64,000 bases of DNA from Cohaesibacter celericrescens (GTDB taxonomy: Bacteria > Pseudomonadota > Alphaproteobacteria > Rhizobiales > Cohaesibacteraceae), in contig NZ_PKUQ01000022.1 of assembly GCF_002866925.1 (NCBI RefSeq), positions 414,402-478,401 of the forward strand, given 5' to 3'. Both the position numbers and the translations under genes were made by a program. The notes beneath the pieces were generated by a model that was given only the letters and a program-made list of their open reading frames with translations, was not told the origin of the DNA and ran no database searches. Shown one piece after another: positions 18,924-27,817 of this stretch (the stretch's first letter is position 1; each line of letters begins with the position of its first letter).

Positions 18924-19724
18924 TCAAACTCTGGAAAAGCGCAGCGACATGCAAGAAAGACCTCCATCGACCAAGGCAGCTTGACTAGTATCCAATTCGA
19001 CCAGTTTGAGGTCAGCAAACCGCTCGCGCAATATCTGTGCGGTTTTAGGAAAGCCTGCTGACAACAAAATAGTATCATTCACCCGTATGGCGTTTGCTGC
19101 GGCTTCTTCACCCTTTGCGACCTGCACAATTTGATAGGCATCAAACACACCACTTTGTGCCATGACCTCGGTGCAGAGGATGGTATTGTCTCCCAAAAAA
19201 GAGCTGGCGGTTTTAAAGTGCAGAATGGATGCTGGCGTTTGCACCATTCTGGCTTTGTGACCCCAACCGGCAAGAAGCGTTTCAAGCTCGGAGAATCCGG
19301 ATTCATCTGTTCGGGCGGACAGACCGACGAGAACTTCATCATCGGTGACCATGATATCTCCGCCGTCAACCATCCCCGGCCCTTGTAATATATGCACTGT
19401 GTCAAAATGCGTGTACAATACAGGCAACATTTCCTGTGTTTCACCGGCGCGGCTTTTGGCACCGGGTCGCAACAGGATGGCACCTTGCGGCATGCATAAA
19501 GCGGGATCTTCAACGAACACCGAGTCAGGGTAGGCCTCAAGTGCTGGTAGACAGCTCGGCTCAACACCGGCCTCTCCAAGAGCCACCAAATAGGCCTTGT
19601 GTTGCGCGATAAACAAAGCCGGATCAGGGTCTGGGCCACCACCAGCTCGAAGGCCTGAGGCAATAGACTGTCCCGGCATTCGACTGATGCTATGTGTGAA
19701 ACGAAATCCCAATCCTGATGTCAT
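18924..19724 (-). CDS. Dimethylarginine dimethylaminohydrolase-family (DDAH) amidinohydrolase
   Basis: A 266-residue enzyme of the guanidino-group-modifying superfamily, which hydrolyses dimethylarginine to citrulline and dimethylamine. The substrate Asp/Glu pair is in DSVFVEDPAL, the next acidic motif in GMVDGGDIMV, the catalytic His in ASILHFKTASS, and the nucleophilic Cys near the C-terminus in GGLSCMSLRF (Cys258). AAAGGAC lies 10 bases before the ATG. Only 37 bases separate it from the asparaginase gene upstream, so the two are co-transcribed. Related arginine deiminase-type activity cannot be excluded. Confidence 0.9.
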   Translation of the reverse strand: MTSGLGFRFTHSISRMPGQSIASGLRAGGGPDPDPALFIAQHKAYLVALGEAGVEPSCLPALEAYPDSVFVEDPALCMPQGAILLRPGAKSRAGETQEMLPVLYTHFDTVHILQGPGMVDGGDIMVTDDEVLVGLSARTDESGFSELETLLAGWGHKARMVQTPASILHFKTASSFLGDNTILCTEVMAQSGVFDAYQIVQVAKGEEAAANAIRVNDTILLSAGFPKTAQILRERFADLKLVELDTSQAALVDGGLSCMSLRFSRV

Positions 19725-19761
19725 CTTAGATCGTCCTTTTGAAAGTAATATTCCAGCACGC

Positions 19762-20799
19762 TCAGACCGTCTTTTTCTGCATCAAATGTGAAAGCGCACC
19801 ATCGACCAGTTTGACATCGCCAACATGCAAGCCATTCCAGTTTATGAGCTTGTTTGAGCGCCATTTTTCCATGGCAACAGCCTCACCTTCACTCATAGGC
19901 AAAAAAGCATCCAACACAGCTGCCATCAAAACCTCCGATGCGCGCGATGCGCCATCCCAGCATTTAACGGCTACACCAAGCCCCTGATCGGGCAATGTGG
20001 CGCAAAACACGCCTTCAGCGCCGGTTTTGACGAAAGCCCGCTCCGCAAAAATTCCCATGACATCGGAGCAAAAACGATCATGCCCTGCCACCATATAAGG
20101 GGCTTTTGCCACGGCATGTCGCAGTCGTTTTGCCGCATCAGCACGTGTCGGAGAAAGGTCTGTTCCCGTGCCGAACCGGGCAAAGGCGTGGGCGAGATTT
20201 TGCAACGGAATGGCATAGGTCGGAATGGAACATCCGTCGGTGCCGCACAGATCCATCCATGCATCCCCATCGAGCGCAACACCGGTCATCTGTGCCAATA
20301 CAGATCGGATTTCACGTTGAACGGGATGCCCGGCTTTGACATATCCTTGGTGGTCAAACCCGGCTTTTTGAGCAAAACAGAGAAAGCCAGCATGTTTGCC
20401 AGAGCAGTTGTTATGCGCAGCTGTCGGCTGAACTCCGTTGCGATGCAGGATTGCTTGATCATATTCGAACTTAGGAGACTGTGCCCCACATTCTAGCGCA
20501 TCCTCAGTCAAGCCGCATGCCGATAGCATGGATTTGACCGTATCAACATGGATCTCCTCGCCATTATGAGAGGCACATGAGATAGACAAAGCCTGCGTTG
20601 ATAGATCAAACGCATCTGCAGCGCCGGATTCGATGAGAGGCAATGCTTGCAGGCCTTTTATCGCTGAGCGAGGGAAGACAGGGCTTTCAACGTCACCAAT
20701 GGACGAGACCATATTGCCGTCGGTATCGACCACTGCAATAGCACCCATATGCCAGCTTTCCACCCTAAACCCACGGGTGACTTCAACCAAAACCGACAT
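19762..20799 (-). CDS. L-asparaginase, Rhizobium etli type (class 3)
   Basis: A 345-residue amidohydrolase that splits asparagine to aspartate and ammonia. It resembles the R. etli inducible asparaginase: the Ser-x-x-Lys motif is at Ser45-Lys48 (RSAIKG), the second serine region is ISCASHNGEE, and the metal-site residues fit Cys132 and Lys135 (NNCSGKHAGF) plus Cys190 (TDGCSIPTY). It is unrelated to the E. coli AnsA/AnsB fold. The ATG has AAAGGAAC 8 bases upstream; a GTG 8 codons earlier is less likely. First gene of a two-gene operon with DDAH. No signal peptide, so cytoplasmic. Confidence 0.93.
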   Translation of the reverse strand: MSVLVEVTRGFRVESWHMGAIAVVDTDGNMVSSIGDVESPVFPRSAIKGLQALPLIESGAADAFDLSTQALSISCASHNGEEIHVDTVKSMLSACGLTEDALECGAQSPKFEYDQAILHRNGVQPTAAHNNCSGKHAGFLCFAQKAGFDHQGYVKAGHPVQREIRSVLAQMTGVALDGDAWMDLCGTDGCSIPTYAIPLQNLAHAFARFGTGTDLSPTRADAAKRLRHAVAKAPYMVAGHDRFCSDVMGIFAERAFVKTGAEGVFCATLPDQGLGVAVKCWDGASRASEVLMAAVLDAFLPMSEGEAVAMEKWRSNKLINWNGLHVGDVKLVDGALSHLMQKKTV

Positions 20800-20888
20800 T
20801 CTGAGTTCCTTTGTCTCGTTCACGCCTTAGATGCGAAAGCCTATATCTTGCACAAAACAAGGGCAAGGTTGAATTTTGAGTACAAAAG

Positions 20889-20927
20889 GGCAAAACCCCG
20901 TTCACTGCATAGTGACGGGGTTCTGCC
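20889..20927 (-). terminator. Intrinsic terminator of the thiolase gene
   Basis: Stem of about 17 bp (one bulge, one mismatch) around a GCAT loop, directly after the thiolase stop. On the minus strand it is followed by CCCTTTTGT. Confidence 0.8.
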
Positions 20928-20944
20928 AAGGCGCATTGGGTTTG

Positions 20945-22111
20945 TTATTTGACGCGTTCCAAGATGGACACATAGTTGGCCACCGCTGCTCCACCCATAT
21001 TGAAGATGCCACCGATGGTCGCATTTTCAATCTGCATATCACATGCCGTATTGGTCAATTGCATGGCCATGAGAGCATGCATAGAAACACCAGTGGCTCC
21101 GATTGGATGGCCCTTTGCTTTGAGGCCACCAGACGGATTGACCGGTAGTTTACCGCCCTTTGTCACCCAGCCTTCTTTGATGGCCCGTTCGCCCTGCCCC
21201 GCCGGTACAAGCCCCATGGCTTCATATTCGATCAGCTCGGCAATGGTGAAACAATCATGCGTTTCAACCAGCGACAAATCATCCAGATTGAGCTTGCTGT
21301 CGTCAAAAGCCTGCCGCCATGCCTCGCGACAACCGTCAAATTGCAGAATATCACGCTTGGACATGGGCAAAAAATCACTGACCTGTTTGTTGGCGCGAAA
21401 CAGGATCGCCCGCTCGTGACTTTTGGCAGAAGCCGCTTCGGACAAAACCACCGCTGCAGCACCGTCCGAGACTAGCGAACAATCTGTTCGTTTCAAAGGA
21501 CCGGCGACCACCGGATTTTTTTCGCTCTCTTGCAGGCAGAATTCATAAGGAAACTCTTTGCGCATTTGAGCAAAAGGGTTGGACATGCCATTTTTGTGTG
21601 CTTTGGAGGCGATCATCGCCAATGCTTCGCTTTTATCGCCATAACGCTCGAAATAGAGACCTGCTATTTTGCCAAACACCCCTGCAAACCCCATCGGGGT
21701 TTCACCGTCTTCTGGCAAATAGGAAGCTTTGAGCAGAATATTTCCAATTTCACGGCCTGCGGTGGTGGTCATTTGTTCAACGCCGACAACCAACACTTTA
21801 CGGGCGCGGCCAGCCTCAATGGTCTTGATGCCTTGCGCAATCGCGGCTGATCCAGTGGCACAGGCATTCTCAACCCGCGTTGCCGGTTTGAACCGAAAGG
21901 CTGGATCGGCTTGCAGAACAAGCGACGATGTGAAGTCCTGACTGGAAAAACCGCCATTGAAATGGCCCAGAACAATCTCGTCAATGTCAGCAGGCTCCAG
22001 CCCTGCATGAGCCACGGCTTCGGTTGCGACATCCACAATCATGGATTCGACGGTAGCGCCTTCCAGCTTGCCAAATTTACTGTGAGCCCAGCCTACGATA
22101 CATGCAGTCAT
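20945..22111 (-). CDS. Acetyl-CoA acetyltransferase / SCP-x-type thiolase
   Basis: A 388-residue thiolase. The acyl-accepting cysteine is in VENACATGSAAI (Cys84). The second active-site part has HDCFTIAELIEYEAMGL and GGLKAKGHPIGATG (general-base His). The HDCFTIAE form and the N-terminal ACIVGWAHSKFGK are typical of the SCP2/SCP-x-like thiolase group, used in side-chain or branched acyl-CoA breakdown, rather than the PhaA group. GGGGAGGACC sits before the ATG. A perfect palindrome about 100 bases upstream resembles a LiuR operator. It is monocistronic. Confidence 0.9.
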   Translation of the reverse strand: MTACIVGWAHSKFGKLEGATVESMIVDVATEAVAHAGLEPADIDEIVLGHFNGGFSSQDFTSSLVLQADPAFRFKPATRVENACATGSAAIAQGIKTIEAGRARKVLVVGVEQMTTTAGREIGNILLKASYLPEDGETPMGFAGVFGKIAGLYFERYGDKSEALAMIASKAHKNGMSNPFAQMRKEFPYEFCLQESEKNPVVAGPLKRTDCSLVSDGAAAVVLSEAASAKSHERAILFRANKQVSDFLPMSKRDILQFDGCREAWRQAFDDSKLNLDDLSLVETHDCFTIAELIEYEAMGLVPAGQGERAIKEGWVTKGGKLPVNPSGGLKAKGHPIGATGVSMHALMAMQLTNTACDMQIENATIGGIFNMGGAAVANYVSILERVK

Positions 22112-22209
22112 GTTGGTCCTCCCCGACCATTATACGCCCGTCCTTTGCGCTCATTGTTTTGCAGCAAAAGACAGGTCTTCAAAGAGTGTGTTACACATTA
22201 TGGTCTCGT

Positions 22210-22227
22210 TTTGACGTAAACGTCAAA
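22210..22227. promoter_or_regulatory. LiuR-like palindromic operator upstream of the thiolase gene
   Basis: Perfect palindrome TTTGACGT-AA-ACGTCAAA (8-bp arms), 99 bases upstream of the thiolase start. It resembles the ACGTAAACGT-cored motif described for MerR-family LiuR regulators of branched-chain amino acid/acyl-CoA breakdown in Proteobacteria. Assignment is from memory of the motif, not a search. Confidence 0.55.
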
Positions 22228-22380
22228 GTAAATATCACCAAATTAGACCTTTGATTGCGTATTCTCACTGAGAGTCGCCCCAAAATACCAACGATACAAT
22301 TCTATAAAATATGGGAAAATCCACAGGAATCTTTGCGGAATGATGGTCTCGGTTGAGGAAATGAGGGCAACTGCGCAGTT

Positions 22381-23679
22381 TTAGCGACCTGTCAGCAAAC
22401 TGCGCGTGATCAAAGCCAACATCATTGCAGGCACAGCCTTCAGCAACGAACCCAGTGGGTCAATCCACAATTGCGGCACCAGAATGGTTGCCGACACCAA
22501 ATAGACAAGCGTCATCAAGATCATCGCCAGACACACTCGCTGCGCAAGATTTCGCACAAGAATTGCGGCTCCTAGACCAATATCGATGAACGCAGCGCTC
22601 GCCAACAAAAACTGTGATTGCAGGATGGTGGCACCGGACGCAGTCAACAAAGAAGCGGCCTGAGGCATCTGACACAGGGTGATGACACCCGTGGCAATCC
22701 AAAAAAGCGACAAAGTCACGATGAGCACCGGAAGCATCAGGGCCAGTTTGCTGAACCACCGCTCCTGAGTGGTGCTGGGAATGATCGCCAAGGTTTCCTC
22801 GTATGAGCGACAATATCGCCCCGAGATAGAATGCCAGAGCGATGGATCACCAGTCACATGCCCTTCAAGCACTTGCATGGAGGTGCTACGCAAAGGTGAC
22901 CGCCAGCCCAGTTGCCCCAAGACATTGGCAATACCGCTTAAGGCATGCGCAGCCCTTTCAGAAAGGCGAATGGTGTAAGCGGCAGGCGAAAAGCCAAGCC
23001 AGTTGCGCATACCTGCAACCAATTCCTCAAAGGAATGGCTTTCGGCTTCAACGAGATCAATATCGGCATGCGCAGGAATTCGCCCTTCAACCGCCATCAA
23101 GGCCGCTTCAGTTAGCTCATCCACATGGATGGTCTGCATGCGTCGATCCGCCATTACCATCGGCTGGAAATAAGGAAATCCGGCGAGAAAACGCAACAAT
23201 GCAGTGCCGCTATAAGCAGAAGGCGCCAGCACGAGCCCCGGACGCAAAATCACCCAATCAATCGATGAGTCCATAACAGCGTCATCACCCAAAGCTTTGG
23301 TGCGCATGAAGGCGGTGGGAGCATTGGGCTCAGCTCCGGTTGATGATATTTGAACGAACCGTGCAATACCGCGTTCGCTACAAGCTTCCAGACAGCCCTG
23401 AACGGATAGATGATGAACCGCTTCAAGATCGATTAACAAGCTATCCTGCAATGCACTTGCGGCATTTACGACCGCATCCACACCATCAAGAAAATGATTC
23501 CAATCGGAGGCTTTGAGCATCCGACGCATGTCGCCCTTTAGCCATTCCACTTGCGGCAATAATCGGCTCGCAGATTTTGGGGTTCGGGAGAGGCTCACAA
23601 CCTCATGCCCTGCCATGAACAGAGTCCGGCAGATTTCCGATCCGATTAGGCCATAGCCCCCAAGAACCAGAATGCGCAT
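22381..23679 (-). CDS. SDR/NAD(P)-binding epimerase-like protein fused to a DoxX-like membrane domain
   Basis: A 432-residue two-part protein. Residues 1-~220 form a Rossmann atypical SDR: the start MRILVLGGYGLIGSEICRTL holds the GxxGxxG motif, and ISSTGAE follows. From about residue 300 there are four hydrophobic spans (LALMLPVLIVTLSLFWIATG, SQFLLASAAFIDIGLGAAIL, VCLAMILMTLVYLVSATILV, AVPAMMLALITRSLL) that resemble a DoxX-like module. The start was set to the ATG with AAGGA 6-7 bases upstream; the longest frame begins at TTG. Function unknown; probably membrane-bound with a cytoplasmic dehydrogenase-like head. Confidence 0.8.
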   Translation of the reverse strand: MRILVLGGYGLIGSEICRTLFMAGHEVVSLSRTPKSASRLLPQVEWLKGDMRRMLKASDWNHFLDGVDAVVNAASALQDSLLIDLEAVHHLSVQGCLEACSERGIARFVQISSTGAEPNAPTAFMRTKALGDDAVMDSSIDWVILRPGLVLAPSAYSGTALLRFLAGFPYFQPMVMADRRMQTIHVDELTEAALMAVEGRIPAHADIDLVEAESHSFEELVAGMRNWLGFSPAAYTIRLSERAAHALSGIANVLGQLGWRSPLRSTSMQVLEGHVTGDPSLWHSISGRYCRSYEETLAIIPSTTQERWFSKLALMLPVLIVTLSLFWIATGVITLCQMPQAASLLTASGATILQSQFLLASAAFIDIGLGAAILVRNLAQRVCLAMILMTLVYLVSATILVPQLWIDPLGSLLKAVPAMMLALITRSLLTGR

Positions 23680-23924
23680 GGTTTTCCTTGTCCACTCATG
23701 TTTCAAACGTCGACGGCTTATGGCGTCACTGTGTCTAGACTATATCAGGACCCGACGCGATAAAACCCAATTCGACATGATTCTCGTGCCTAAACCGATT
23801 TGTTTGCGAATGTAAACATCCTAGGGGGCAACGTCACCACCCCAATTAGCATAACTCAGCCAAACAAAAATGCACAATTCTGGTTTGGGTTAAATTTCTA
23901 GCTTATTGCTTCATGGGTTGAGCA

Positions 23925-25109
23925 CTAGGCTTGTACCCATTTCAACAAGCGCTTCACTGCGTCATCAAGCACAGCATCCTTTTTGGAAAAACAGAAGCGA
24001 ATGAAGTTTTTTGGCACCTCTGATTGATTGTCCTTCACATAAAATGCGGAAACGGGAACGGCGGTCACCTTGGCCTGTTCCGTCATCATTTGGCAAAAAG
24101 CAACGTCATCCAGCGCGCTGTCAATGCGCAGGCACACCGCTGTAATATCAGTGGTGAGAAAATAGGTCCCCTCGCATGGAATCACATCGAGCCCTACTGC
24201 GGCAAGGCCCTTGGCCAGTCTATCGCGTTTTGCCTGTAAGTCGGCGGCCAATGCATTGTAATAATTATCGCCCTTACTCAGCCCGAAAGCGACTGCGGAT
24301 TGAAGATTGGGAGGCGTTGTAAAAGTTGTGAATTGATGCGCTTTGGCAACGGGGTCCAACAGAGACGCCGGACCAGTTACATAGCCAACTTTCCATCCGG
24401 TTAGAGAAAAGGTTTTGCCCGCAGATCCGATGCGTAGACAGCGCTCGGCCATGCCATCCAGTGTCATAAGCGGAATGTGCGACCGCCCGTCAAAGGTGAT
24501 ATGTTCGTAGACTTCGTCGCAAATAGCATAGGCATCATATTTAATGAGCAGATCGGCAATCCATCCTAATTCTTCACGGCTGAAGACCTTGCCTGCCGGA
24601 TTATGGGGATTGTTCAACAAAACCGCTTTGGTGTTATCCGAGAAGGCCTGTTCCAAAGCATCACGGTCCAGTGTCCAGTTTGGCGGCACCACACGTACAC
24701 TCTTCACGACGGCCCCGGCCCTTTGAGCCAAAGGCAAATAACAATCGTAAAGAGGTTCAATCAGAATGATCTCGTCGCCCGGTTCGATAAGCGCCGTCAA
24801 GCAATCCGACAGAGCCTCAGTCGCTCCTGAGGTCACAAGCACCTGAGAGTTTGCGTCTATATCAAGATCATAAAATCGTTTATTGGCATCTGCTACTGCC
24901 GTGCGCAAGGCCGGTAGACCCAACATGGGTGGATATTGATTGTAGCCGTTCAGCAACTCATCAGATGCATTGTGCCGAATATCAAGCGGCCCGTCTACAT
25001 CAGGAAAACCTTGCCCAAGATTGATAGCGCCATGCTGCGCTGCAAGGCGGGACATGGTTTCAAAAATGGTGGTGGGCAAGCCCGTATATATCGTATTGGT
25101 CGGCTTCAC
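23925..25109 (-). CDS. Class I/II PLP-dependent aminotransferase
   Basis: A 394-residue fold-type I aminotransferase. The N-terminal INLGQGFPDVDGP and GYNQYPPMLGLPALR, the cofactor-contact motif NNPHNPAGKVFS, the Asp/Tyr pair CDEVYEHITF, and the PLP lysine in GSAGKTFSLTGWKVGYV are all present. The pattern fits the kynurenine/methionine (YbdL, KAT) branch. It starts at GTG, supported by GGAGGG 6-8 bases upstream. It is divergent from the methyltransferase gene with about 115 bases between them. Confidence 0.92.
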   Translation of the reverse strand: MKPTNTIYTGLPTTIFETMSRLAAQHGAINLGQGFPDVDGPLDIRHNASDELLNGYNQYPPMLGLPALRTAVADANKRFYDLDIDANSQVLVTSGATEALSDCLTALIEPGDEIILIEPLYDCYLPLAQRAGAVVKSVRVVPPNWTLDRDALEQAFSDNTKAVLLNNPHNPAGKVFSREELGWIADLLIKYDAYAICDEVYEHITFDGRSHIPLMTLDGMAERCLRIGSAGKTFSLTGWKVGYVTGPASLLDPVAKAHQFTTFTTPPNLQSAVAFGLSKGDNYYNALAADLQAKRDRLAKGLAAVGLDVIPCEGTYFLTTDITAVCLRIDSALDDVAFCQMMTEQAKVTAVPVSAFYVKDNQSEVPKNFIRFCFSKKDAVLDDAVKRLLKWVQA

Positions 25110-25225
25110 TTTTGCCCTCCATTTGTTGATTGGCCTTGACGGACTGGCGATCAGCCCTACATGATTTTGCGCTAGAAGAAAAGAATTTGCTATGTGTTTG
25201 CTATGCGAAAGGCAACAGAAGGTCC

Positions 25226-25873
25226 ATGCCCCCTATAGATGACATAAGAGACGGACGCAGCCATCGAGAGAGAATAGATTTCTTTAGAGCGGTTTATCAT
25301 CATGCCGATGGGGATCAGAAAAAAATTCCATGGGCAACAGAGGGCGCCAAACCAGAGGTCTTGGACTGGCTAGCGGCCAACCCGACACCTGCCGGAGCGC
25401 GTGCGCTCGACGTAGCCTGTGGTTTGGGCGAAAATGCTGAAGCCTTGGCCCAGGCCGGTTATGAAACGGTCGCCTTTGATGTTAGTGACAAGGCCATAGA
25501 CTGGGCAAAAAAGCGCTATCCGAACTCGTCTGTCGATTATCATCAGGCCGATCTATTTGACCTTCCGCTGGATTGGGGACGCTTCGACCTGGTCCACGAG
25601 TGTTACACACTGCAATCCCTGCCTGATGAATTGCGCACAAACGCCTTTGACGCCATCGCGCGCTTGGTTGCTCCCGGCGGGACATTGCTTGTTTATGCGC
25701 GAGTCAGGCCCGACGGGTCGGAGTGGGAACATGCCCCTTGGCCAGTGATGCTGGGGGAGTTTGATGCTTTCATACATGCGGGATTGGATCTCATCAGCGA
25801 CTCTCATTTTGATTCAAATGGCCGAAACGGCATGATCCCGCATGCATTCTTGGTTTACAAACGCCCGATTTGA
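25226..25873 (+). CDS. Class I SAM-dependent methyltransferase
   Basis: A 215-residue methyltransferase. Motif I (SAM-binding) is ALDVACGLGENAEALAQAG (about residues 58-76), followed by the acidic loop VAFDVSDKAIDWAKKRYP and FDLVHECYTLQSLP. The start is the ATG with AAGG six bases upstream; 32 further codons upstream begin at a TTG and are unlikely. The substrate cannot be inferred. Divergent from the aminotransferase gene. Confidence 0.85.
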   Translation: MPPIDDIRDGRSHRERIDFFRAVYHHADGDQKKIPWATEGAKPEVLDWLAANPTPAGARALDVACGLGENAEALAQAGYETVAFDVSDKAIDWAKKRYPNSSVDYHQADLFDLPLDWGRFDLVHECYTLQSLPDELRTNAFDAIARLVAPGGTLLVYARVRPDGSEWEHAPWPVMLGEFDAFIHAGLDLISDSHFDSNGRNGMIPHAFLVYKRPI

Positions 25874-26051
25874 TTGCTTGCTTGGAATTTGCCTCAGTTG
25901 GCCTTGTCCACTGATTGGGTGAGAAACCAAGGCAGAAGCCAGCCCAAACGGTCTAACAAGCGACTGTCACACAGTTTCACAACGAAAAAACTATATTTAG
26001 CGTAGGTTTGGCCTATAGTTGCGCACCCAATTCTTTCGTTGTTTGAGATAA

Positions 26052-26969
26052 ATGCGCAACCAGATTGACCTCCTTCGACCGGCTGCGGTCTTTGCATCAG
26101 TGGTGCACCATGCCTCGTTTCGGTCTGCCGCCGAGGCTTTAAAAATGTCTGCGCCGCTTGTCAGTCAGATGGTGAGTGACCTTGAGGCACGGTTGGGCGT
26201 ACAGCTGCTCAACCGCACCAGAAGCAGTCTGACACTGACACCCGCCGGTCAGCAGCTTTTTGATACAACATCATCCATGCTGAACCTATTTCGTGATGGG
26301 TTAAGCACCATTTCTCCCCTGCAGTTGCAGTTATCCGGTCGGTTACGGATCTGCGCGCCGACGACTTTGGAAAGCAGCGGGTTTGCGCGTTTCTTGCAAC
26401 GTTTCACAGCTGAAAATTCTGATATTGAACTTGAACTGGATTTGTTTGATGAACTTATCAAAGAGCCGGAAGAACGCTATGATCTAACGTTGCGCTTTGC
26501 ACCTCTTGATACTCAATTAAACCATGCACGTCTGTTGCTAGAAGTGGATTTTCTGTTGGTGGCAGCTCCCTGCCTTCTGAACCAGCCGATGACAGCCGCA
26601 CAATTGAACCATGAAGAATGGGTCCACTCGCCAAACAGCCCCACCGATCTAGTCATACGCAAACTGACAACAGGAGAAACCGATCAAATTCGCCCAAGCA
26701 ATCATTTGCGTGTCTCCAATATCGCTATGGTGCGCAGACTGGTAGAAGAAGGGATCGGGTTTGGTACATTTCCAGATTTTAGCGTTCAACAAGCCCTTGA
26801 TTCAGGCAAGTTGGTCAATGTCATGCCGGACTGGATCACAGGTCGCTGCGGTTTGTTTTCAATTATCCCGCCCAAACAATTGGAATCGAGTGCGGCCCGT
26901 CGTTTTGTGGATGACCTTGATGGATATTTAAAAAACAGCAATCAGGCGCAGTCGGCTTTCATACGCTAG
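26052..26969 (+). CDS. LysR-family transcriptional regulator
   Basis: A 305-residue LysR-type regulator. The N-terminal wHTH reads AAVFASVVHHASFRSAAEALKMSAPLVSQMVSDLEARLGVQLLNRT (residues ~10-55), followed by the periplasmic-binding-like effector domain. The Shine-Dalgarno is poor. It is flanked by a methyltransferase gene and a convergent Rrf2 gene, so its target is not evident from position. Confidence 0.92.
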   Translation: MRNQIDLLRPAAVFASVVHHASFRSAAEALKMSAPLVSQMVSDLEARLGVQLLNRTRSSLTLTPAGQQLFDTTSSMLNLFRDGLSTISPLQLQLSGRLRICAPTTLESSGFARFLQRFTAENSDIELELDLFDELIKEPEERYDLTLRFAPLDTQLNHARLLLEVDFLLVAAPCLLNQPMTAAQLNHEEWVHSPNSPTDLVIRKLTTGETDQIRPSNHLRVSNIAMVRRLVEEGIGFGTFPDFSVQQALDSGKLVNVMPDWITGRCGLFSIIPPKQLESSAARRFVDDLDGYLKNSNQAQSAFIR

Positions 26970-26988
26970 GGCCACAAGACCACAAGCT

Positions 26989-27468
26989 TCAGCTACATTT
27001 CGGCGTATGGATTTTTGTCAGCACAGTGAGCTGATCATTGAGCCCCAAAAGCGGTTTCAGACATTCTGGGTGATCAACAAGATCTGCCAAAGTGTGGGCA
27101 TCCAGAACTTTGAGGAAAGCAGCCAACGCTTCTTGCAGCAAGCTACGAAATTTGCATTTCGAGATCAAAGGACATGTATTGGTTTCCTCTGAGAAACACT
27201 CAACGATGATCAGGTTTTCTTCGGTTTGGCGCAATATTGTGCCGACATTGATCTCGGATGGCAGTTTGGCCAAACGAATGCCCCCATTGCGACCACGGAT
27301 GGTTTGTATTGCCCCAACATGCGTCAACCTTTGCGCAATCTTGTTCAAGTGATGACAAGAAATATCGTAAGAATCGGCAATTTCAGCCAAACGCACAGGT
27401 TTATCCGGCTTCAAAGCACAATACATCAACAGCCGCATGGCATAGTTTGAATGCTGGGTAAGACGCAT
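26989..27468 (-). CDS. Rrf2-family regulator, NsrR-like (Fe-S, NO-sensing type)
   Basis: A 159-residue Rrf2 repressor. The N-terminal MRLTQHSNYAMRLLMYCAL and HLNKIAQRLTHVGAIQTIRGRNGGIRLAK form the DNA-binding domain. Three cysteines in ECFSEETNTCPLISKCKF (about residues 92-109) fit the [Fe-S] ligand cluster of NsrR. The start is the ATG after GAGAGG; 20 codons open upstream are not conserved-looking. Divergent from the TehA-like channel gene, which together with cydDC is a plausible target for NO or respiratory stress control. That is inference. Confidence 0.9.
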   Translation of the reverse strand: MRLTQHSNYAMRLLMYCALKPDKPVRLAEIADSYDISCHHLNKIAQRLTHVGAIQTIRGRNGGIRLAKLPSEINVGTILRQTEENLIIVECFSEETNTCPLISKCKFRSLLQEALAAFLKVLDAHTLADLVDHPECLKPLLGLNDQLTVLTKIHTPKCS

Positions 27469-27817
27469 AGAACCTCTCGAAAATCGCAAGCGTTCGTTGT
27501 GAACATTGATGCTCGTTCTTCGACACAAATGGGCTTGCCGAGTCGATGCTTTAAGAAAGCCGTTTCAGACTGATAACAGACTGGTTGAGAAAAAGCACTG
27601 TCACTTAAAACACCAAAACACTGGGGTGGTAGGTTTCAGTGACAGCACCATTGCCCCCTCACCGGAAAGCATGAATTATAATTTGTCTACAGAAAACATT
27701 CATAATTTCGAATTTATTGTCATTTCCCTGCGTTCCTCTGTTGCAACTATTTTATCAGGTTATATAACAGGCATCAAGTTTACTTGTTTAATCTCCGAAC
27801 AAACATGGAGAGGCAGA
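27469..27817. other. Divergent control region (nsrR-like / tehA-like)
   Basis: About 350 bases, A/T-rich, with partial palindromes such as AATTATAATT (27672 region) and AATTTCGAATTT (27706 region). An operator for the divergent Rrf2 repressor is expected here, but no clean NsrR consensus was found. Confidence 0.4.
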
